Source: Parvularcula sp. BBD 1991-13
GTDB lineage: Bacteria; Pseudomonadota; Alphaproteobacteria; Caulobacterales; Parvularculaceae
Direction of reading: 5' to 3'
Assembly (NCBI GenBank): GCA_001657385.1
Contig: LYSZ01000003.1
Location: forward strand, 67,001-131,000
DNA length: 64,000 nucleotides
The translations under genes were made by a program, and so were the position numbers. How positions within the stretch are numbered: position 1 is the stretch's first letter; every line of letters starts with the position of its first letter. This document shows, piece by piece, positions 1 through 9,282 of this stretch. The notes under the pieces are model-generated. The model was not told the origin of the DNA. It made no database searches and saw only the letters and a program-made list of their open reading frames with translations.

Positions 1-1594
1 CGTTCGGCCCTAACTGAAGCACCGAATCAGATTGGGTCATTATAGGAACCTGATGCTCTGACACCATATAGTCGACCAGATCCCGGGGCAGAGAGCGCGT
101 CCACTGAATGTCGGGATCCCACTCATAACCCGCAACACTATCCAGAAATGAGTTCAGCCCCTCGTCCATCCAGGTCCATTGGCGCTCGTCAGAATTTACC
201 GTCATCGGAAAATAAATATGCCCGATTTCATGGATCACGACGCCGATGAGAAAGACCTTTTCCGCCATCGTATAGGTGCGCGCGCCATCATCCTGAAGCG
301 TGGTGCGCGGACCGTTGAAGGTGATCATCGGATACTCCATCCCGCCGACCGGTCCGTTTACGGACTGAGCTGCTGGATAAGGGTAATCGAATGAGAATCG
401 CGAATAGACCTCCATGGTGTGAATTACCGCGGCAGTTGAGTATTTTTCCCAGAGCTTACCACCCTCTTTCGGCCAAAATGACATGGCCATAACGGTCTCA
501 TACTTGGCGCCCGGCTGCTTATGCCCCTGTGCGTCCCAGGCGAATTTGCGCGAAGACGCCCATGCGAAATCACGGACATTTTCAGCCTTGAAGGTCCACG
601 TTTTGGTTCCGTCGGGGTTGGAGCTTTCGTTCGCGAGCGCCTCTTCCGGCGTTACTACGAAGACAGGACTGTCTGCACTGCGCGCGGCGGCCAGTCGTCG
701 GCGCTGGGTTGCGGTCAGCACCTGCATCGGGTTTTGAAGCACCCCCGTCGACGACACGATGTGATCGTTCGGAACGGTGATGTCGACTTCATAGTCCCCG
801 AACTCAAGAGTGAACTCACCGCGACCGAGGAACTCCTTATTGTGCCAACCCTCATAATCGGAATAAGCGATCATGCGCGGGAACCATTGCGCAAGGAGGA
901 AGATATCATTGCCGCCCTCGCGCGCGTCGTCAGGGAAATGCTCATAGCCGGACCGCGCCGACACGGCATTTTCTTCGACAATGTTGTAAGCCCAGTCAAT
1001 CCGGAAAACAGTTGACTGACCGGGCGCCAGCGGGCGGCGCAGATCAATTCTCATCAGCGTGCCAACAATAGTGTTCGAGAGCGGCGCGCCGCTTCCGTCG
1101 ACCACCGCCTTGATGTCGTATCCGAACGTGTTGTCGTCAAACGCCTGCTGGCGACGAAGTTCCCCGAAGGAAAGCTTGGGCGGACTGTTGCGCCCTTCGG
1201 CGCCAGGCGCCACGGTCGCGGGTCCGCGGCGCCCGAGTCCGCCGAAATCGTTCGACAACTCGGCCAATGAATCGGACTTGAAGATGTTTTGGTCAAGCTG
1301 CAACCAGAGATAGCGGAGCGTGTCCGGCGAATTGTTCTGATAGGTGACGGTTCCGGTCGCGGAAATCCTGCGCGCCGTTTCGTCGAGTTCGACCGAGATG
1401 TCGTAATCGGCCTTCTGTTGCCAGTATTGGTGGCCCGGCTCGCCGGCGGCGTTGCGATAGATGTTTGGCGTGGGGAGCACCTCGTCAAGTTGGCGGAACT
1501 TGTCTTCAAAGTCCCCTTTGGTCTGTTCAATCCCCTGCGCATTGGCGCCGAAAGCAATAAGCGCCGCAGCCGCCGCAAGTATCACAAAACGCAT
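1..1594 (-). CDS. M1-family zinc metallopeptidase, secreted (3' end beyond window)
   Basis: The reading frame runs from an ATG at 1594 to the window edge without a stop, so about 531 residues are visible and the C-terminus is missing. It starts with a hydrophobic signal peptide (MRFVILAAAAALIAFGANA). Residues 455-459 are HEIGH, followed after exactly 18 residues by Glu in WMDEGLNSF, which is the HEXXH-X18-E zinc site of M1 (gluzincin) aminopeptidases. The substrate-binding GxMEN-like motif appears upstream as GGMEYP. Family knowledge: M1 enzymes remove N-terminal residues from peptides; a leader peptide suggests a periplasmic or exported enzyme. It lies downstream of merC and the COG0523 GTPase on the same strand, but a gap of about 215 bp makes its own promoter likely. 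Whether zinc regulates it cannot be seen. Confidence 0.85.
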   Translation of the reverse strand, partial: MRFVILAAAAALIAFGANAQGIEQTKGDFEDKFRQLDEVLPTPNIYRNAAGEPGHQYWQQKADYDISVELDETARRISATGTVTYQNNSPDTLRYLWLQLDQNIFKSDSLAELSNDFGGLGRRGPATVAPGAEGRNSPPKLSFGELRRQQAFDDNTFGYDIKAVVDGSGAPLSNTIVGTLMRIDLRRPLAPGQSTVFRIDWAYNIVEENAVSARSGYEHFPDDAREGGNDIFLLAQWFPRMIAYSDYEGWHNKEFLGRGEFTLEFGDYEVDITVPNDHIVSSTGVLQNPMQVLTATQRRRLAAARSADSPVFVVTPEEALANESSNPDGTKTWTFKAENVRDFAWASSRKFAWDAQGHKQPGAKYETVMAMSFWPKEGGKLWEKYSTAAVIHTMEVYSRFSFDYPYPAAQSVNGPVGGMEYPMITFNGPRTTLQDDGARTYTMAEKVFLIGVVIHEIGHIYFPMTVNSDERQWTWMDEGLNSFLDSVAGYEWDPDIQWTRSLPRDLVDYMVSEHQVPIMTQSDSVLQLGPN

Positions 1595-1810
1595 CACTGA
1601 CCCCATCTTTCAAAAGATACAAATTACGACGTCAGCACGCAGATCGACCAGTGTCAATGCGGGCTTCTTGGAACCAAAGCTACGGCCAGGGCTTAAACTG
1701 TCGTCGTTCATTATTCGCGAACAGAAAAGAGCCACAAAGACTGAACGCGCTTTTGGATGAGATTGTATCGTCACGTCATTCAATTGCCGGATCACCCGCT
1801 CTCATAAGGC

Positions 1811-2191
1811 CTAGTAATGTCGCCCTTGCGATGCCGCGCGCGCCCAGCGCCAGGCATGCGCCGCTGCGAGGAGAACAGCGCCAGTTATCGTCAGCAGCGT
1901 TTCGACGTCATGCAGCGCCTCGATAAACGCCGCTGCGAGCAGAAGAAGGAGCCCGATGAGCGCCGGCGCAACGAAGGAAACACGGAATCTGCGTTCGCCA
2001 TGTGACGCGATGGCGAGGGTGGTGACCGGCACGGCGGTCAGAACCAGAAGCCGGTGGATCCATTCCGCCTCCGCCAGGACGCCTGCAAGGGGGAGAAACG
2101 CGCTCGCGACGGGCAAGGCAAGGCAGTGAACGAGGCACATGAATGACAGGGCGACGGCTGATCCGTCCAGGGCGGAGGCGCTTGGTTTCAT
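1811..2191 (-). CDS. MerC-domain inner-membrane protein
   Basis: This 126-residue protein is mostly hydrophobic, with about four membrane segments (roughly residues 10-40, 47-62, 70-92 and 97-115). The first segment contains CLVHCLALP, a C-x3-C arrangement typical of the short MerC-like proteins found in alphaproteobacteria. Classical MerC imports Hg(II), but no other mer gene is present here. The gene follows the zinc metallochaperone gene by about 30 bp on the same strand, so the two are probably co-transcribed. A role in zinc or another soft metal at the inner membrane is inferred from context only. Confidence 0.72.
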   Translation of the reverse strand: MKPSASALDGSAVALSFMCLVHCLALPVASAFLPLAGVLAEAEWIHRLLVLTAVPVTTLAIASHGERRFRVSFVAPALIGLLLLLAAAFIEALHDVETLLTITGAVLLAAAHAWRWARAASQGRHY

Positions 2192-2221
2192 GACGGTCTT
2201 CCCAGGACATCCTTGATGCGA

Positions 2222-3448
2222 TCACGCATCGGCCTCGGCTCGGCGCCACAGCGGGAACGGATCCGGCAGGGTCGGGGGCGCGTCCGGCGAATAGTCGCTC
2301 TCTTCAGTAAGCAACGCAGCGTCGAGCCGAGCCTTCAGCGCCGGCCAGTCGATCCCGGCGCCGATGAAAACCAGTTCCTGACGGCGATCGCCGAACGGCT
2401 CGCGCCAATGGTCCGCCATGTATGCATCGACCGCCTCTCCCTCTGGCCATCGTTCGCGTGGTACGCTCGCCCACCAGGTTCCGAGGGGCGACACGCTCGA
2501 CAAGGCGCCCGCCAGCGAAAACTCGGCGACCCATTCCGGCCGCGTCGCTATCCAGAAATGCCCCTTGGCGCGAATTACGCCGGGTAAGGCGCTGTGTAAC
2601 AGGGCGTGAATCGCGTCGGGCCGGAACGGGCGGCGCGCGCGATAGACATAGGACGCAACGCCGTACTCCTCCGTCTCCGGCGTGTGGTCGGCGTATCCGT
2701 AAAGCTCTTTGGCCCACATGGGATGCGCGTGCGCCTTCTGGAAATCGAATAAACCGGTGTCGAGGATCGCGTCGGCGGGAACGTCGGAGAAATTCGTTTC
2801 GATGACCCGGGCGTCGGCGTTCAAGCTCCGGATAATCTTGCGGGCGGCGTCAACTTGGTCGGGACGGGCATCATCGACCTTGTTCAGGATAATGACGTCG
2901 GCGAACTCGATCTGGTCGGTCAAAAGATGAACGAGGGTGCGCTCATCTTCATCGCCCATGGTCTCGCCGCGGTCTCGCAGAAAATCGTGGCTTGCATAGT
3001 CCTTGAGCAGGTTCGCCGCGTCGACCACCGTCGCCATGGTGTCGATCCGCGCGACATCGGACAGGCTCTCGCCCTCAGCGTCTCGGAAATCGAAAGTCGC
3101 CGCGACGGGCAACGGTTCCGAAATCCCTGTCGACTCGATGAGCAAGTAATCAAAACGCCCCTCGCCGGCGAGCCGCCGCACCTCGGCAAGGAGGTCGTCC
3201 CGCAAGGTGCAGCAGATGCAGCCGTTCGACATCTCCACCAGCGTTTCGTCGGTTCGGCTCAGTTCCGCGCCGGCGCGCACCAGGTCGGCGTCAATATTGA
3301 CCTCGGACATGTCGTTGACGATGACCGCGACCCGCCGCCCATCCCGGTTATTGAGAACGCGGTTAAGCAGGGTCGTTTTGCCTGCGCCAAGAAATCCGGA
3401 GAGCACGGTGACGGGAAGACGGCTGTCGGATATCGCGGATATCGTCAT
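2222..3448 (-). CDS. zigA: COG0523 (CobW/ZigA-type) zinc metallochaperone GTPase
   Basis: A 408-residue G3E GTPase. The Walker A motif GFLGAGKT is at residues 18-25, the metal-binding GCICC motif (C-x-C-C) at 76-80, and the guanine-specificity motif NKVD near 190; the CobW C-terminal domain follows. ATG at 3448 is preferred: an upstream TTG at 3466 is possible but adds only six residues outside the fold. The family delivers Zn(II) to client apo-enzymes or supports zinc economy during starvation. It is divergent from zur, with about 117 bp between starts, and upstream of merC. Zur control is expected, but I see no convincing Zur box in this intergenic stretch. The name zigA follows the subfamily and context. 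Confidence 0.85.
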   Translation of the reverse strand: MTISAISDSRLPVTVLSGFLGAGKTTLLNRVLNNRDGRRVAVIVNDMSEVNIDADLVRAGAELSRTDETLVEMSNGCICCTLRDDLLAEVRRLAGEGRFDYLLIESTGISEPLPVAATFDFRDAEGESLSDVARIDTMATVVDAANLLKDYASHDFLRDRGETMGDEDERTLVHLLTDQIEFADVIILNKVDDARPDQVDAARKIIRSLNADARVIETNFSDVPADAILDTGLFDFQKAHAHPMWAKELYGYADHTPETEEYGVASYVYRARRPFRPDAIHALLHSALPGVIRAKGHFWIATRPEWVAEFSLAGALSSVSPLGTWWASVPRERWPEGEAVDAYMADHWREPFGDRRQELVFIGAGIDWPALKARLDAALLTEESDYSPDAPPTLPDPFPLWRRAEADA

Positions 3449-3565
3449 AAGTGTCTCATTATCCAAATGCGCAGTCGAAATGCGCGTTTAACGTCTTGCG
3501 CGGACTAGTAGTACTTTGTATCATTAAAAGCAATATCATTTCATCTCGCCATTGCAGTGCAGGTC

Positions 3566-4054
3566 ATGCGACGCGATAAAAGTAAGCCGGTGACATTGAA
3601 AACGCCGGACCGCGAGGACCGCGAGGGCCTCGACGCCGCTATCGCCGCGTGTCGCCTGCGGGGCGCGCAGATCACGCCTTTACGCGAGGCGGTGCTCGAG
3701 GCGCTCTGGTTCTCGGAACGCCCGCTCGGCGCTTACGATTTGCGCGCGCGGCTCGAAGAGGCGTCAGGCCGGCGACTTGCCGCGCCGAGCATCTACCGGA
3801 CACTCGATTTCCTTTGCGACCAGGGCGTCGCCGCCCGGATCGAGAGCCGCAACGCCTATGTCGCCTGCGTCCGTCCGGAGCACGATCATGCATGCGTCTT
3901 TCTCGTTTGCGAGGCCTGCGGCGGCGCCGTGGAAATCGAAAACCCAAAAGTCGAGCAGCTGATCGGCGAGGATGCAAAACGTCTCGGCTTCTGCGTCAAA
4001 CACCGGATTGTCGAAATGTCGGGCCTGTGCGCCCCCTGTCAGCAGCTAACGTAG
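3566..4054 (+). CDS. zur: Zinc uptake regulator, Fur family
   Basis: A 162-residue Fur-family repressor. The winged helix is N-terminal, with the recognition segment APSIYRTLDFL at about 73-83. The dimerisation domain carries HDH at 106-108, C115-x2-C118, H146 and C155-x2-C158, the two CxxC pairs of the structural zinc site plus candidate sensor histidines. Zur assignment rather than Fur rests on the neighbours: a COG0523 GTPase, a ZnuD-like receptor and zinc-enzyme paralogues. I chose ATG 3566; an upstream GTG at 3557 would add three residues and neither has a strong Shine-Dalgarno. Zur with Zn(II) represses uptake genes. The gene probably heads an operon with the next two genes. Confidence 0.88.
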   Translation: MRRDKSKPVTLKTPDREDREGLDAAIAACRLRGAQITPLREAVLEALWFSERPLGAYDLRARLEEASGRRLAAPSIYRTLDFLCDQGVAARIESRNAYVACVRPEHDHACVFLVCEACGGAVEIENPKVEQLIGEDAKRLGFCVKHRIVEMSGLCAPCQQLT

Positions 4055-4065
4055 TAACGTCGTCA

Positions 4066-4347
4066 ATGCGTATTTTCCTCACGCTGTTGTTCACACTGGC
4101 GCTGGCGGTTTTCGCAGCGCATGCGTCCGGGTGTGCGGACATCGCCGACTATCAACATACAGATGAATGTCAAATCTGTCATTTCGCAGAGCGGAATGAC
4201 GATGCATCGCCGCCACCTGAATTCTGTCATGCGGCGCCCGCCAGCATCGCGTCGCAGTTGAGCCTATCTGCGATCGACGCCGTTACTGAAAAAGCCGTGG
4301 TCTCGGCAAATTCCCGCGCGCCCCCTCTGCAATTGAACGAGAAGTAG
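4066..4347 (+). CDS. Small exported Cys/His-rich protein of unknown function
   Basis: A 93-residue protein starting 11 bp after the zur stop. Residues 1-22 look like a cleavable signal peptide (MRIFLTLLFTLALAVFAAHA). The mature part is short and contains C23, H31, the cluster CQICH at 35-39 and CH at 54-55, so it could bind a soft metal. I do not recognise the family with certainty; it resembles the small secreted proteins that often precede TonB receptors of metal loci. The position between zur and a ZnuD-like receptor suggests a periplasmic zinc-binding helper. That is inference. The coding sequence is short, but its signal peptide and placement support a real gene. Confidence 0.6.
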   Translation: MRIFLTLLFTLALAVFAAHASGCADIADYQHTDECQICHFAERNDDASPPPEFCHAAPASIASQLSLSAIDAVTEKAVVSANSRAPPLQLNEK

Positions 4348-4424
4348 ATACCGCTTTGGTTTCAAAGCGTCGTTTTCAGTGCGCCGTGCTTTGCGGCGCC
4401 TCTTTCTGTCTGTTGGAGGGGATC

Positions 4425-6542
4425 ATGCAATCCTATAAGACTTTCGTATCGGCCAGCGCGTCTGCGTTCGCCATTTCAAGCGCACTCTGCGGCGCAGCAA
4501 ACGCAGAAGTAATCATTGAAGATGAAATCATCGTCACCGCCTCGCCGCTCGAACGCACTGTCGACGAGACCATCATCGGCACGTCGGTTGTTAACAAAGA
4601 AGAGCTCGCGCGGAACTTCCAGAACACCGTTGCGGAAACCATCGCGCGCGAGCCCGGGATCTCCACGACCTATTTCGGCGCCGCCGCGAGCCGTCCGATC
4701 ATCCGGGGGCTTGGCGACGACCGCATCCGCGTTCTTGACAACGGTATCGGCGCGATCGACGCCAGCGTGACGAGCCCCGACCACGCTGTCGCCATTGATC
4801 CCGCATCCGCTGATCAGGTCGAGATCGTGCGCGGTTCGTCGATGCTGCTTTACGGATCGTCCGCCGCAGGTGGCGTCGTCAACGTCATTTCCGGACGTAT
4901 TCCGAACGCGGTCCCGGAAGGCGGATTTGACGCGACGGGAACGCTTGGCGTCACGACCGCCGACGACGGCTTCGACGGTTCAGGCGCGTTCGACGTGAAA
5001 GTTGGCGAGATCGGTGGCGGCGCCCTCGTCCTTCACGGCGACGGCTTCTATCGGGACGCGGAAGACTACGATATTCCGGGCTTCGCAGAATCCGCCATTT
5101 TCAGGGCCGAGGAAGAGGCGGAGGCGTTAGAGGCTGGCCCCGAAGCCGAAGAAGACGAAGAAGAAGAGGCGTTCGGCACGCTCGAAAATTCGTTCTTCGA
5201 AACCTATGGCGCATCAGGCGGCATGTCCTGGGTCGGCGAGAACGGCTATTTTGGCGTATCCGGCACTGTGATCGACAGTGAGTACGGCCTTCCCGGCGGC
5301 AAGAAAAAAGAAGAAGAGGAAGAAGGCGAGGACGAAGAAGGCGAAGAGGAGGAAGAAGGCGGGTTCATCGATCTTCAACAGCGCCGTATCGACTTCGCCG
5401 GCGAATACCGTTTCGACGGCTGGCTGGAAAAGGCGAGCGTCCGGGTTGGCTATGCCGACTATCAGCATACCGAATTCGAGGCCCCAGGCGAAGCCGGCAC
5501 GGTTTTCTCGAACGAAGGCTGGGAAGCCCGATTAGAACTGGTCAACCGGGAACGAGCCTTCCTCGGCGGCGCGTTGCGGGGCGCCCAGGGCTTTCAGTTA
5601 AGACTCTCGGATTTTTCCGCGATCGGCGAAGAAGCGTTCGTCCCGCCCTCGGACACGTCTCAATATGGTTTCTTCGCCCTCCAGGAGTATTCGAACGGGC
5701 CATGGCGGCTGGATCTCGGCGGCCGCTATGAGCGCACCGAGCAGGAAAACACCGTCACCGGAGAAAGCCGCGACTTCGACGGCTTCTCCGTATCCGGCGG
5801 CGTGGGCTACCAGGCGACCGATGCAATCTTCATGGGCGTCAACGGCTTTCGCACTGAGCGCGCGCCGTCGTCGTCCGAGCTCTTCGCGAACGGACCGCAC
5901 CTTGCGACCAACGCCTTCGAGATTGGCGATCCCGATCTTGAGGAGGAAGTCGGCGCGGGCGTCGAGGGAACCGTCCGCTTCACGACCGAGCGACTGCGCG
6001 TTTCGTTCAACGGTTTTTACACTTCGTACCAAGACTTCGTCATTCTGGAAGAAACCGGCGAAGAGGAGGACGATTTGCCTGTTTTCGAGTTCGTGCAGGA
6101 TGACGTGGATTTTCATGGCTTCGAGGCCGAGGTCCAGGCCGAGTTGTTCCGCGCCGGCGGCCTTGGCTTTTTTGGCGACGCGGGCGTCGACTATGTCCGC
6201 GCCACCCGCAGCGGCGGTATTGACGAAGACTTGCCGCGGATCCCGCCCCTCTCCGCCGTTGTCGGGCTAGAAGCGCGACACGAATATGGCGATCTGCGTT
6301 TTGAAATCGAGGCGGTCGCCGATCAGGAAGACGTCGCCGCATTCGAGCTGCCGACGGAAGGTTATGAACTGATCAACCTTTACGCAACCATTCGTCCCAT
6401 GGGCGCGGAGAGCCCTTTTGCAATTCGAATGACGGCGACCAATCTCTCAGATCAGGATGCGCGCATCCATTCTTCATTCCTGAAGGATACGGTACCGCTC
6501 CGTGGACGGAATTTCCGTATTGCAATTTCTGCGGATTTCTAG
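4425..6542 (+). CDS. znuD: ZnuD-like TonB-dependent outer-membrane receptor
   Basis: A 705-residue TonB-dependent receptor. The start at 4425 follows TTGGAGGGG, a good ribosome-binding site; an upstream in-frame ATG at 4356 is less likely. Residues 1-27 form a signal peptide, then the TonB box EIIVTAS (about 34-40), a plug domain with RPIIRGLGDDRIRVLDNG and a YGSSAAGGVVNVIS segment, and a 22-strand barrel ending in the aromatic residue F. Two glutamate-rich insertions, at about 228-252 and 292-313, sit in predicted surface loops. ZnuD homologues use His/acid-rich loops to capture zinc. Position after zur supports a zinc substrate, though other metals or chelates are possible. Confidence 0.82.
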   Translation: MQSYKTFVSASASAFAISSALCGAANAEVIIEDEIIVTASPLERTVDETIIGTSVVNKEELARNFQNTVAETIAREPGISTTYFGAAASRPIIRGLGDDRIRVLDNGIGAIDASVTSPDHAVAIDPASADQVEIVRGSSMLLYGSSAAGGVVNVISGRIPNAVPEGGFDATGTLGVTTADDGFDGSGAFDVKVGEIGGGALVLHGDGFYRDAEDYDIPGFAESAIFRAEEEAEALEAGPEAEEDEEEEAFGTLENSFFETYGASGGMSWVGENGYFGVSGTVIDSEYGLPGGKKKEEEEEGEDEEGEEEEEGGFIDLQQRRIDFAGEYRFDGWLEKASVRVGYADYQHTEFEAPGEAGTVFSNEGWEARLELVNRERAFLGGALRGAQGFQLRLSDFSAIGEEAFVPPSDTSQYGFFALQEYSNGPWRLDLGGRYERTEQENTVTGESRDFDGFSVSGGVGYQATDAIFMGVNGFRTERAPSSSELFANGPHLATNAFEIGDPDLEEEVGAGVEGTVRFTTERLRVSFNGFYTSYQDFVILEETGEEEDDLPVFEFVQDDVDFHGFEAEVQAELFRAGGLGFFGDAGVDYVRATRSGGIDEDLPRIPPLSAVVGLEARHEYGDLRFEIEAVADQEDVAAFELPTEGYELINLYATIRPMGAESPFAIRMTATNLSDQDARIHSSFLKDTVPLRGRNFRIAISADF

Positions 6543-6647
6543 AGCATCATGCGGGTAATGCATGTGCAGTTATCCGCAAAACATGACCAATCAAAATACT
6601 TAGCGCCGCCCCCCGACCGAATCGAGGCGCGGCGCAAAACAAAAATC

Positions 6648-6673
6648 GGCGGTTCCTGGCATCAGGGACCGCC
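6648..6673 (-). terminator. Rho-independent terminator of the GNAT operon
   Basis: An 11-bp stem with one G-U pair and loop GCAT lies just downstream of the GNAT stop on the minus strand. In that direction it is followed by GATTTTTGTTTT (6635-6647), a good U-tract. The convergent receptor gene ends about 105 bp away and could use the same stem, although no T-run follows it in that direction. Confidence 0.75.
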
Positions 6674-6711
6674 CTGCCCTCCCAGTCGAGCGAGGCCGGT
6701 GGACGGATCTG

Positions 6712-7956
6712 TTAATTCTGTTCGGCTTTCGCGATTAACGTTTCAACATGGACGGCGGCGGCCAGTTCCGGCCATACCGCCAATGCCTGCCTTGCCGCAA
6801 TTCGCGCATCGTCGCTGCGCCCTCTCGCGGCGTAGCGTCGAATATGTACGGCGACGTCGTCTCGGGACGCTTCGTCAAGACGATCGGTTAGATTCGCGCC
6901 CGTCCTTGTACAAATCTCAACCGACGCGATTTTTCGATCGACCGCGCCGAAACTGTATTTGTAGGGCTCGTCTCCAAGCGTAAAGTCATAACGTTTTAGG
7001 CCTTGCGCAATCGACCAACGGATGCAATGGGCCTGCAACATAAGCCCTATCGCCAGATCCCGGACGCTTTCATCGCGCCCGCCGACGTGAAACAGGGCTT
7101 GCTTCTTAACTGGATCAACATAATTGGCCTGCGCGGCCACCGGCCTGCCGGCGCGCCACAGTATCGCCAGGTAAACCATTCCATGGGCAAGGCCGATCAT
7201 GGCGACTTCCCGGAACTGCTCGGCGAGCCTGGTTGCGCGTTTTTGCCCTTTCTGCTCGGCATACTGTAAAAACCATAGTTCAGAAAGGATGGTTGCGTCT
7301 TGTTTATAGGTCTCCGGCCGTGACCGTGTAACTTGAAGATCCGAATCGTTTTCCAGTTGACGCAAGAGACGCCGCAATTTCTGTCGTGAGTTCGCGCTCA
7401 GGCTTTGGAGATACTCAGAAAAATCGCCAGGCAGGTCGATATAGGGGCATACGAGATTATTGGTTTTGCCGGCGTTGATCTTCCGTTCAGTGTGCTTCTT
7501 CTCGAATACGGCGGGATCGAACGCCGAGGAAAAGCGCTCAAGGCGACTGGCCGGCCCACTGAAAAAACTGAGGATAACCCGACCGCAAGGCATTCTCGAG
7601 ATTTCACGTGCAAAGGCTTCGCACACTATCGTTTCGCAGGCTGGGTCGCACAATATGCCTGTATAGTCAGAATCGAATACATGCCCGAGCATATCCAGTT
7701 CATTGTAAAGACGCCTTGCCGTTTTGCTCCACCTCGTTTTGAGGAGAAGCGGAAAAATCCCGATGCAACGATTATCGTCGGACCAGGCCATAAGGATCCG
7801 GAATTTTCCCGGCGCCCTGGCGGCGATGGAGGAGATGAAACGGTGCGACAAATAGATGGTTGCGTACGGATCTGTTTTGTAAAGTTCGTCCCAATGCAAC
7901 TCTACTTCGAAGACGCGATGAACCGATTCCACGATCTCGATTTGCATCTGATTCAC
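6712..7956 (-). CDS. GNAT/FemAB-like acyltransferase (BioF2/CelD type)
   Basis: A 414-residue protein of the BioF2-like acetyltransferase type (Acetyltransf_6). A conserved C-terminal GNAT fold shows in LFHVGGRDESVRDLAIGLML and in DFTLGDEPYKYSFG, a pattern typical of CelD/FemAB-like proteins encoded with polysaccharide genes. The last 40 residues are helical and Ala-rich. A GTG at 7956 overlaps the deacetylase stop (GTGA), with ATG 7947 as an alternative. The acyl acceptor cannot be told from sequence: an amino sugar freed by the upstream deacetylase is the obvious candidate. It is the last gene of a three-gene operon divergent from folE. Confidence 0.72.
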   Translation of the reverse strand: MNQMQIEIVESVHRVFEVELHWDELYKTDPYATIYLSHRFISSIAARAPGKFRILMAWSDDNRCIGIFPLLLKTRWSKTARRLYNELDMLGHVFDSDYTGILCDPACETIVCEAFAREISRMPCGRVILSFFSGPASRLERFSSAFDPAVFEKKHTERKINAGKTNNLVCPYIDLPGDFSEYLQSLSANSRQKLRRLLRQLENDSDLQVTRSRPETYKQDATILSELWFLQYAEQKGQKRATRLAEQFREVAMIGLAHGMVYLAILWRAGRPVAAQANYVDPVKKQALFHVGGRDESVRDLAIGLMLQAHCIRWSIAQGLKRYDFTLGDEPYKYSFGAVDRKIASVEICTRTGANLTDRLDEASRDDVAVHIRRYAARGRSDDARIAARQALAVWPELAAAVHVETLIAKAEQN

Positions 7957-8864
7957 GAAAATCCGCCATGGCCGGGCACGACGCCACGCGGCAGGGTTCT
8001 GACATAATCCGCGATTTCGCGCGGCCGCGTGAACCAGACATGCTCACTGTCAGTATGCGCTACAATGTGTTGTAATGCACGTCGAAGGCGGGCCAGTCGA
8101 AACGGCTGTCCGGCGACCGGCGCATGAAGTGAGATCGCGCAGACAAGCGGCTGGTCCGCCGACTGGCGCAACATTTCGTCAAACTGATCGACGATCATAT
8201 CAGCGAAATCGCCTGCCGTATGGCGACGCGTCAGCATGGCTGGCGCGTCATTGATCTCGACCGGATAAGGCATCGCAAGAAGCTGTCCAGCGCGCGTCGC
8301 AAGCCAGACCGGCTGGTCGTCCAGCGGCCAATCGAGGACATAGGAATAGCCCGCCTCCTTCAACAGATCGGGGGTGACTTCCGTTTCCGAAATCCAAGGA
8401 CCAAGCCAGCCTTGTGGAGGGTTGCCCTCATGCCGGGTGATTGTCGCGGTCGCCTCGGCGATCAGCGCACGCTCGGCCGCTTCATCGAGTTCGCCCTGAC
8501 GTTCGGAGTTTGTCCGGCCGTGTGCGACGATTTCATCGCCGCGCGACCGAGCGCGGTCGAGGATTTGCGGCGCGTAGTCATAGACTGCGGCGTTCACCAG
8601 AAGGCAGACCGGCATCTGCATTTCTTCAAACAGGTCGAAAAGCCTCCAAATCCCGACACGAAGGCCGTAATCGCGCCACGCAAAATTTCTCACATCGGGC
8701 TGAGGCGTCGTATAGGACGGCGTATGGCCAAGCCCTTCTCCGAAATGAAAGTGCTCTACATTGACCGCAATGTAAAAGGCGAGCCGCTTGCCTCCCGGCC
8801 ATTCGTAATGCGGTCGATCAGCGATAGGACTATAGTCGTAACGACCGTGCGTTCTCAGAATCAT
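7953..8864 (-). CDS. Polysaccharide deacetylase-like (NodB/PuuE-type) protein
   Basis: A 303-residue protein with the fold signature of the polysaccharide deacetylase/PuuE family: strand LAFYIAVNVEHF (29-40), YGLRVGIWRLFDLFEEMQMPVCLLVN, and DEIVAHGRTNSE with His115. The classical NodB TFDDG metal motif is not present; NVEH occupies the place, as in allantoinase PuuE and relatives. The ATG at 8864 overlaps the stop of the preceding small gene in ATGA, showing translational coupling; a longer form from a GTG at 8885 is unlikely. The substrate is unknown: an N-acylated sugar or a cyclic amide are both possible. The context is a zinc-linked locus. Confidence 0.72.
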   Translation of the reverse strand: MILRTHGRYDYSPIADRPHYEWPGGKRLAFYIAVNVEHFHFGEGLGHTPSYTTPQPDVRNFAWRDYGLRVGIWRLFDLFEEMQMPVCLLVNAAVYDYAPQILDRARSRGDEIVAHGRTNSERQGELDEAAERALIAEATATITRHEGNPPQGWLGPWISETEVTPDLLKEAGYSYVLDWPLDDQPVWLATRAGQLLAMPYPVEINDAPAMLTRRHTAGDFADMIVDQFDEMLRQSADQPLVCAISLHAPVAGQPFRLARLRRALQHIVAHTDSEHVWFTRPREIADYVRTLPRGVVPGHGGFS

Positions 8865-9073
8865 TGCAAGTCGCGCTTGGCCCACTCGAACCAGCCAAGG
8901 ACGCGCTCGCGATGGGCCTCGCCCCAGGTCGCAACAAATTTCTGCGTTCCGTGGTCGGCAGGATTGCGCAGGGCTGCAAGACGCTCCTCAATGTAAGCTT
9001 CGGTGAGCGGGATGCGACACAGCACGGTAATGCAGTGCCTCCAGTCGTCGTAAGTGTTCACAAACTGAGCCAT
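8861..9073 (-). CDS. Small conserved-looking protein (70 aa), first gene of the deacetylase operon
   Basis: A 70-residue soluble protein rich in Trp, Arg and Glu with cysteines at 14 and 19. It has no signal peptide or membrane segment. GGGGAAAA precedes its ATG by a few bases, a strong ribosome-binding site, and its stop overlaps the deacetylase start (ATGA). I do not recognise a family. Translational coupling suggests a small subunit or partner of the deacetylase. The promoter would lie in the 271-bp divergent region shared with folE, where the Zur-box-like element occurs. Confidence 0.65.
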   Translation of the reverse strand: MAQFVNTYDDWRHCITVLCRIPLTEAYIEERLAALRNPADHGTQKFVATWGEAHRERVLGWFEWAKRDLQ

Positions 9074-9267
9074 GATTTTCCCCGTTTACATCGCGCTGGC
9101 GGTAGTGCGCGTGCGCTTGCGTCCTTTCATTTACATCACACGCAGCGCCGCATGGAGCCGACTGGTCCCAAGCATGCCGCCCTTGATAACTCAGATCAGC
9201 GCGGGAGTTGAGGCAGCATCAAGGAAAGCGCTGTAACCTTTCATTTTCTTGCGCTGATGATTGACAA

Positions 9268-9282
9268 TGTTATATTATCACT
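9268..9282. promoter_or_regulatory. Zur-box-like operator between the deacetylase operon and folE
   Basis: TGTTATATTATCACT matches the alphaproteobacterial Zur consensus TGTTATAnTATAACA at about 12 of 15 positions, and TTGACA (9261-9266) precedes it. It lies 63 bp upstream of the folE start and about 195 bp from the divergent operon start. Binding by Zur is inferred from sequence similarity and from the genes it flanks. Confidence 0.6.

Noticed and set aside
3449-3466. TTG start for the COG0523 GTPase
   Set aside because: Possible, but ATG 3448 needs no rare start and keeps the complete fold.
3505-3545. Direct repeat ATCATT in the zigA-zur spacer as Zur box
   Set aside because: It is a direct, not inverted, repeat and matches the Zur consensus poorly.
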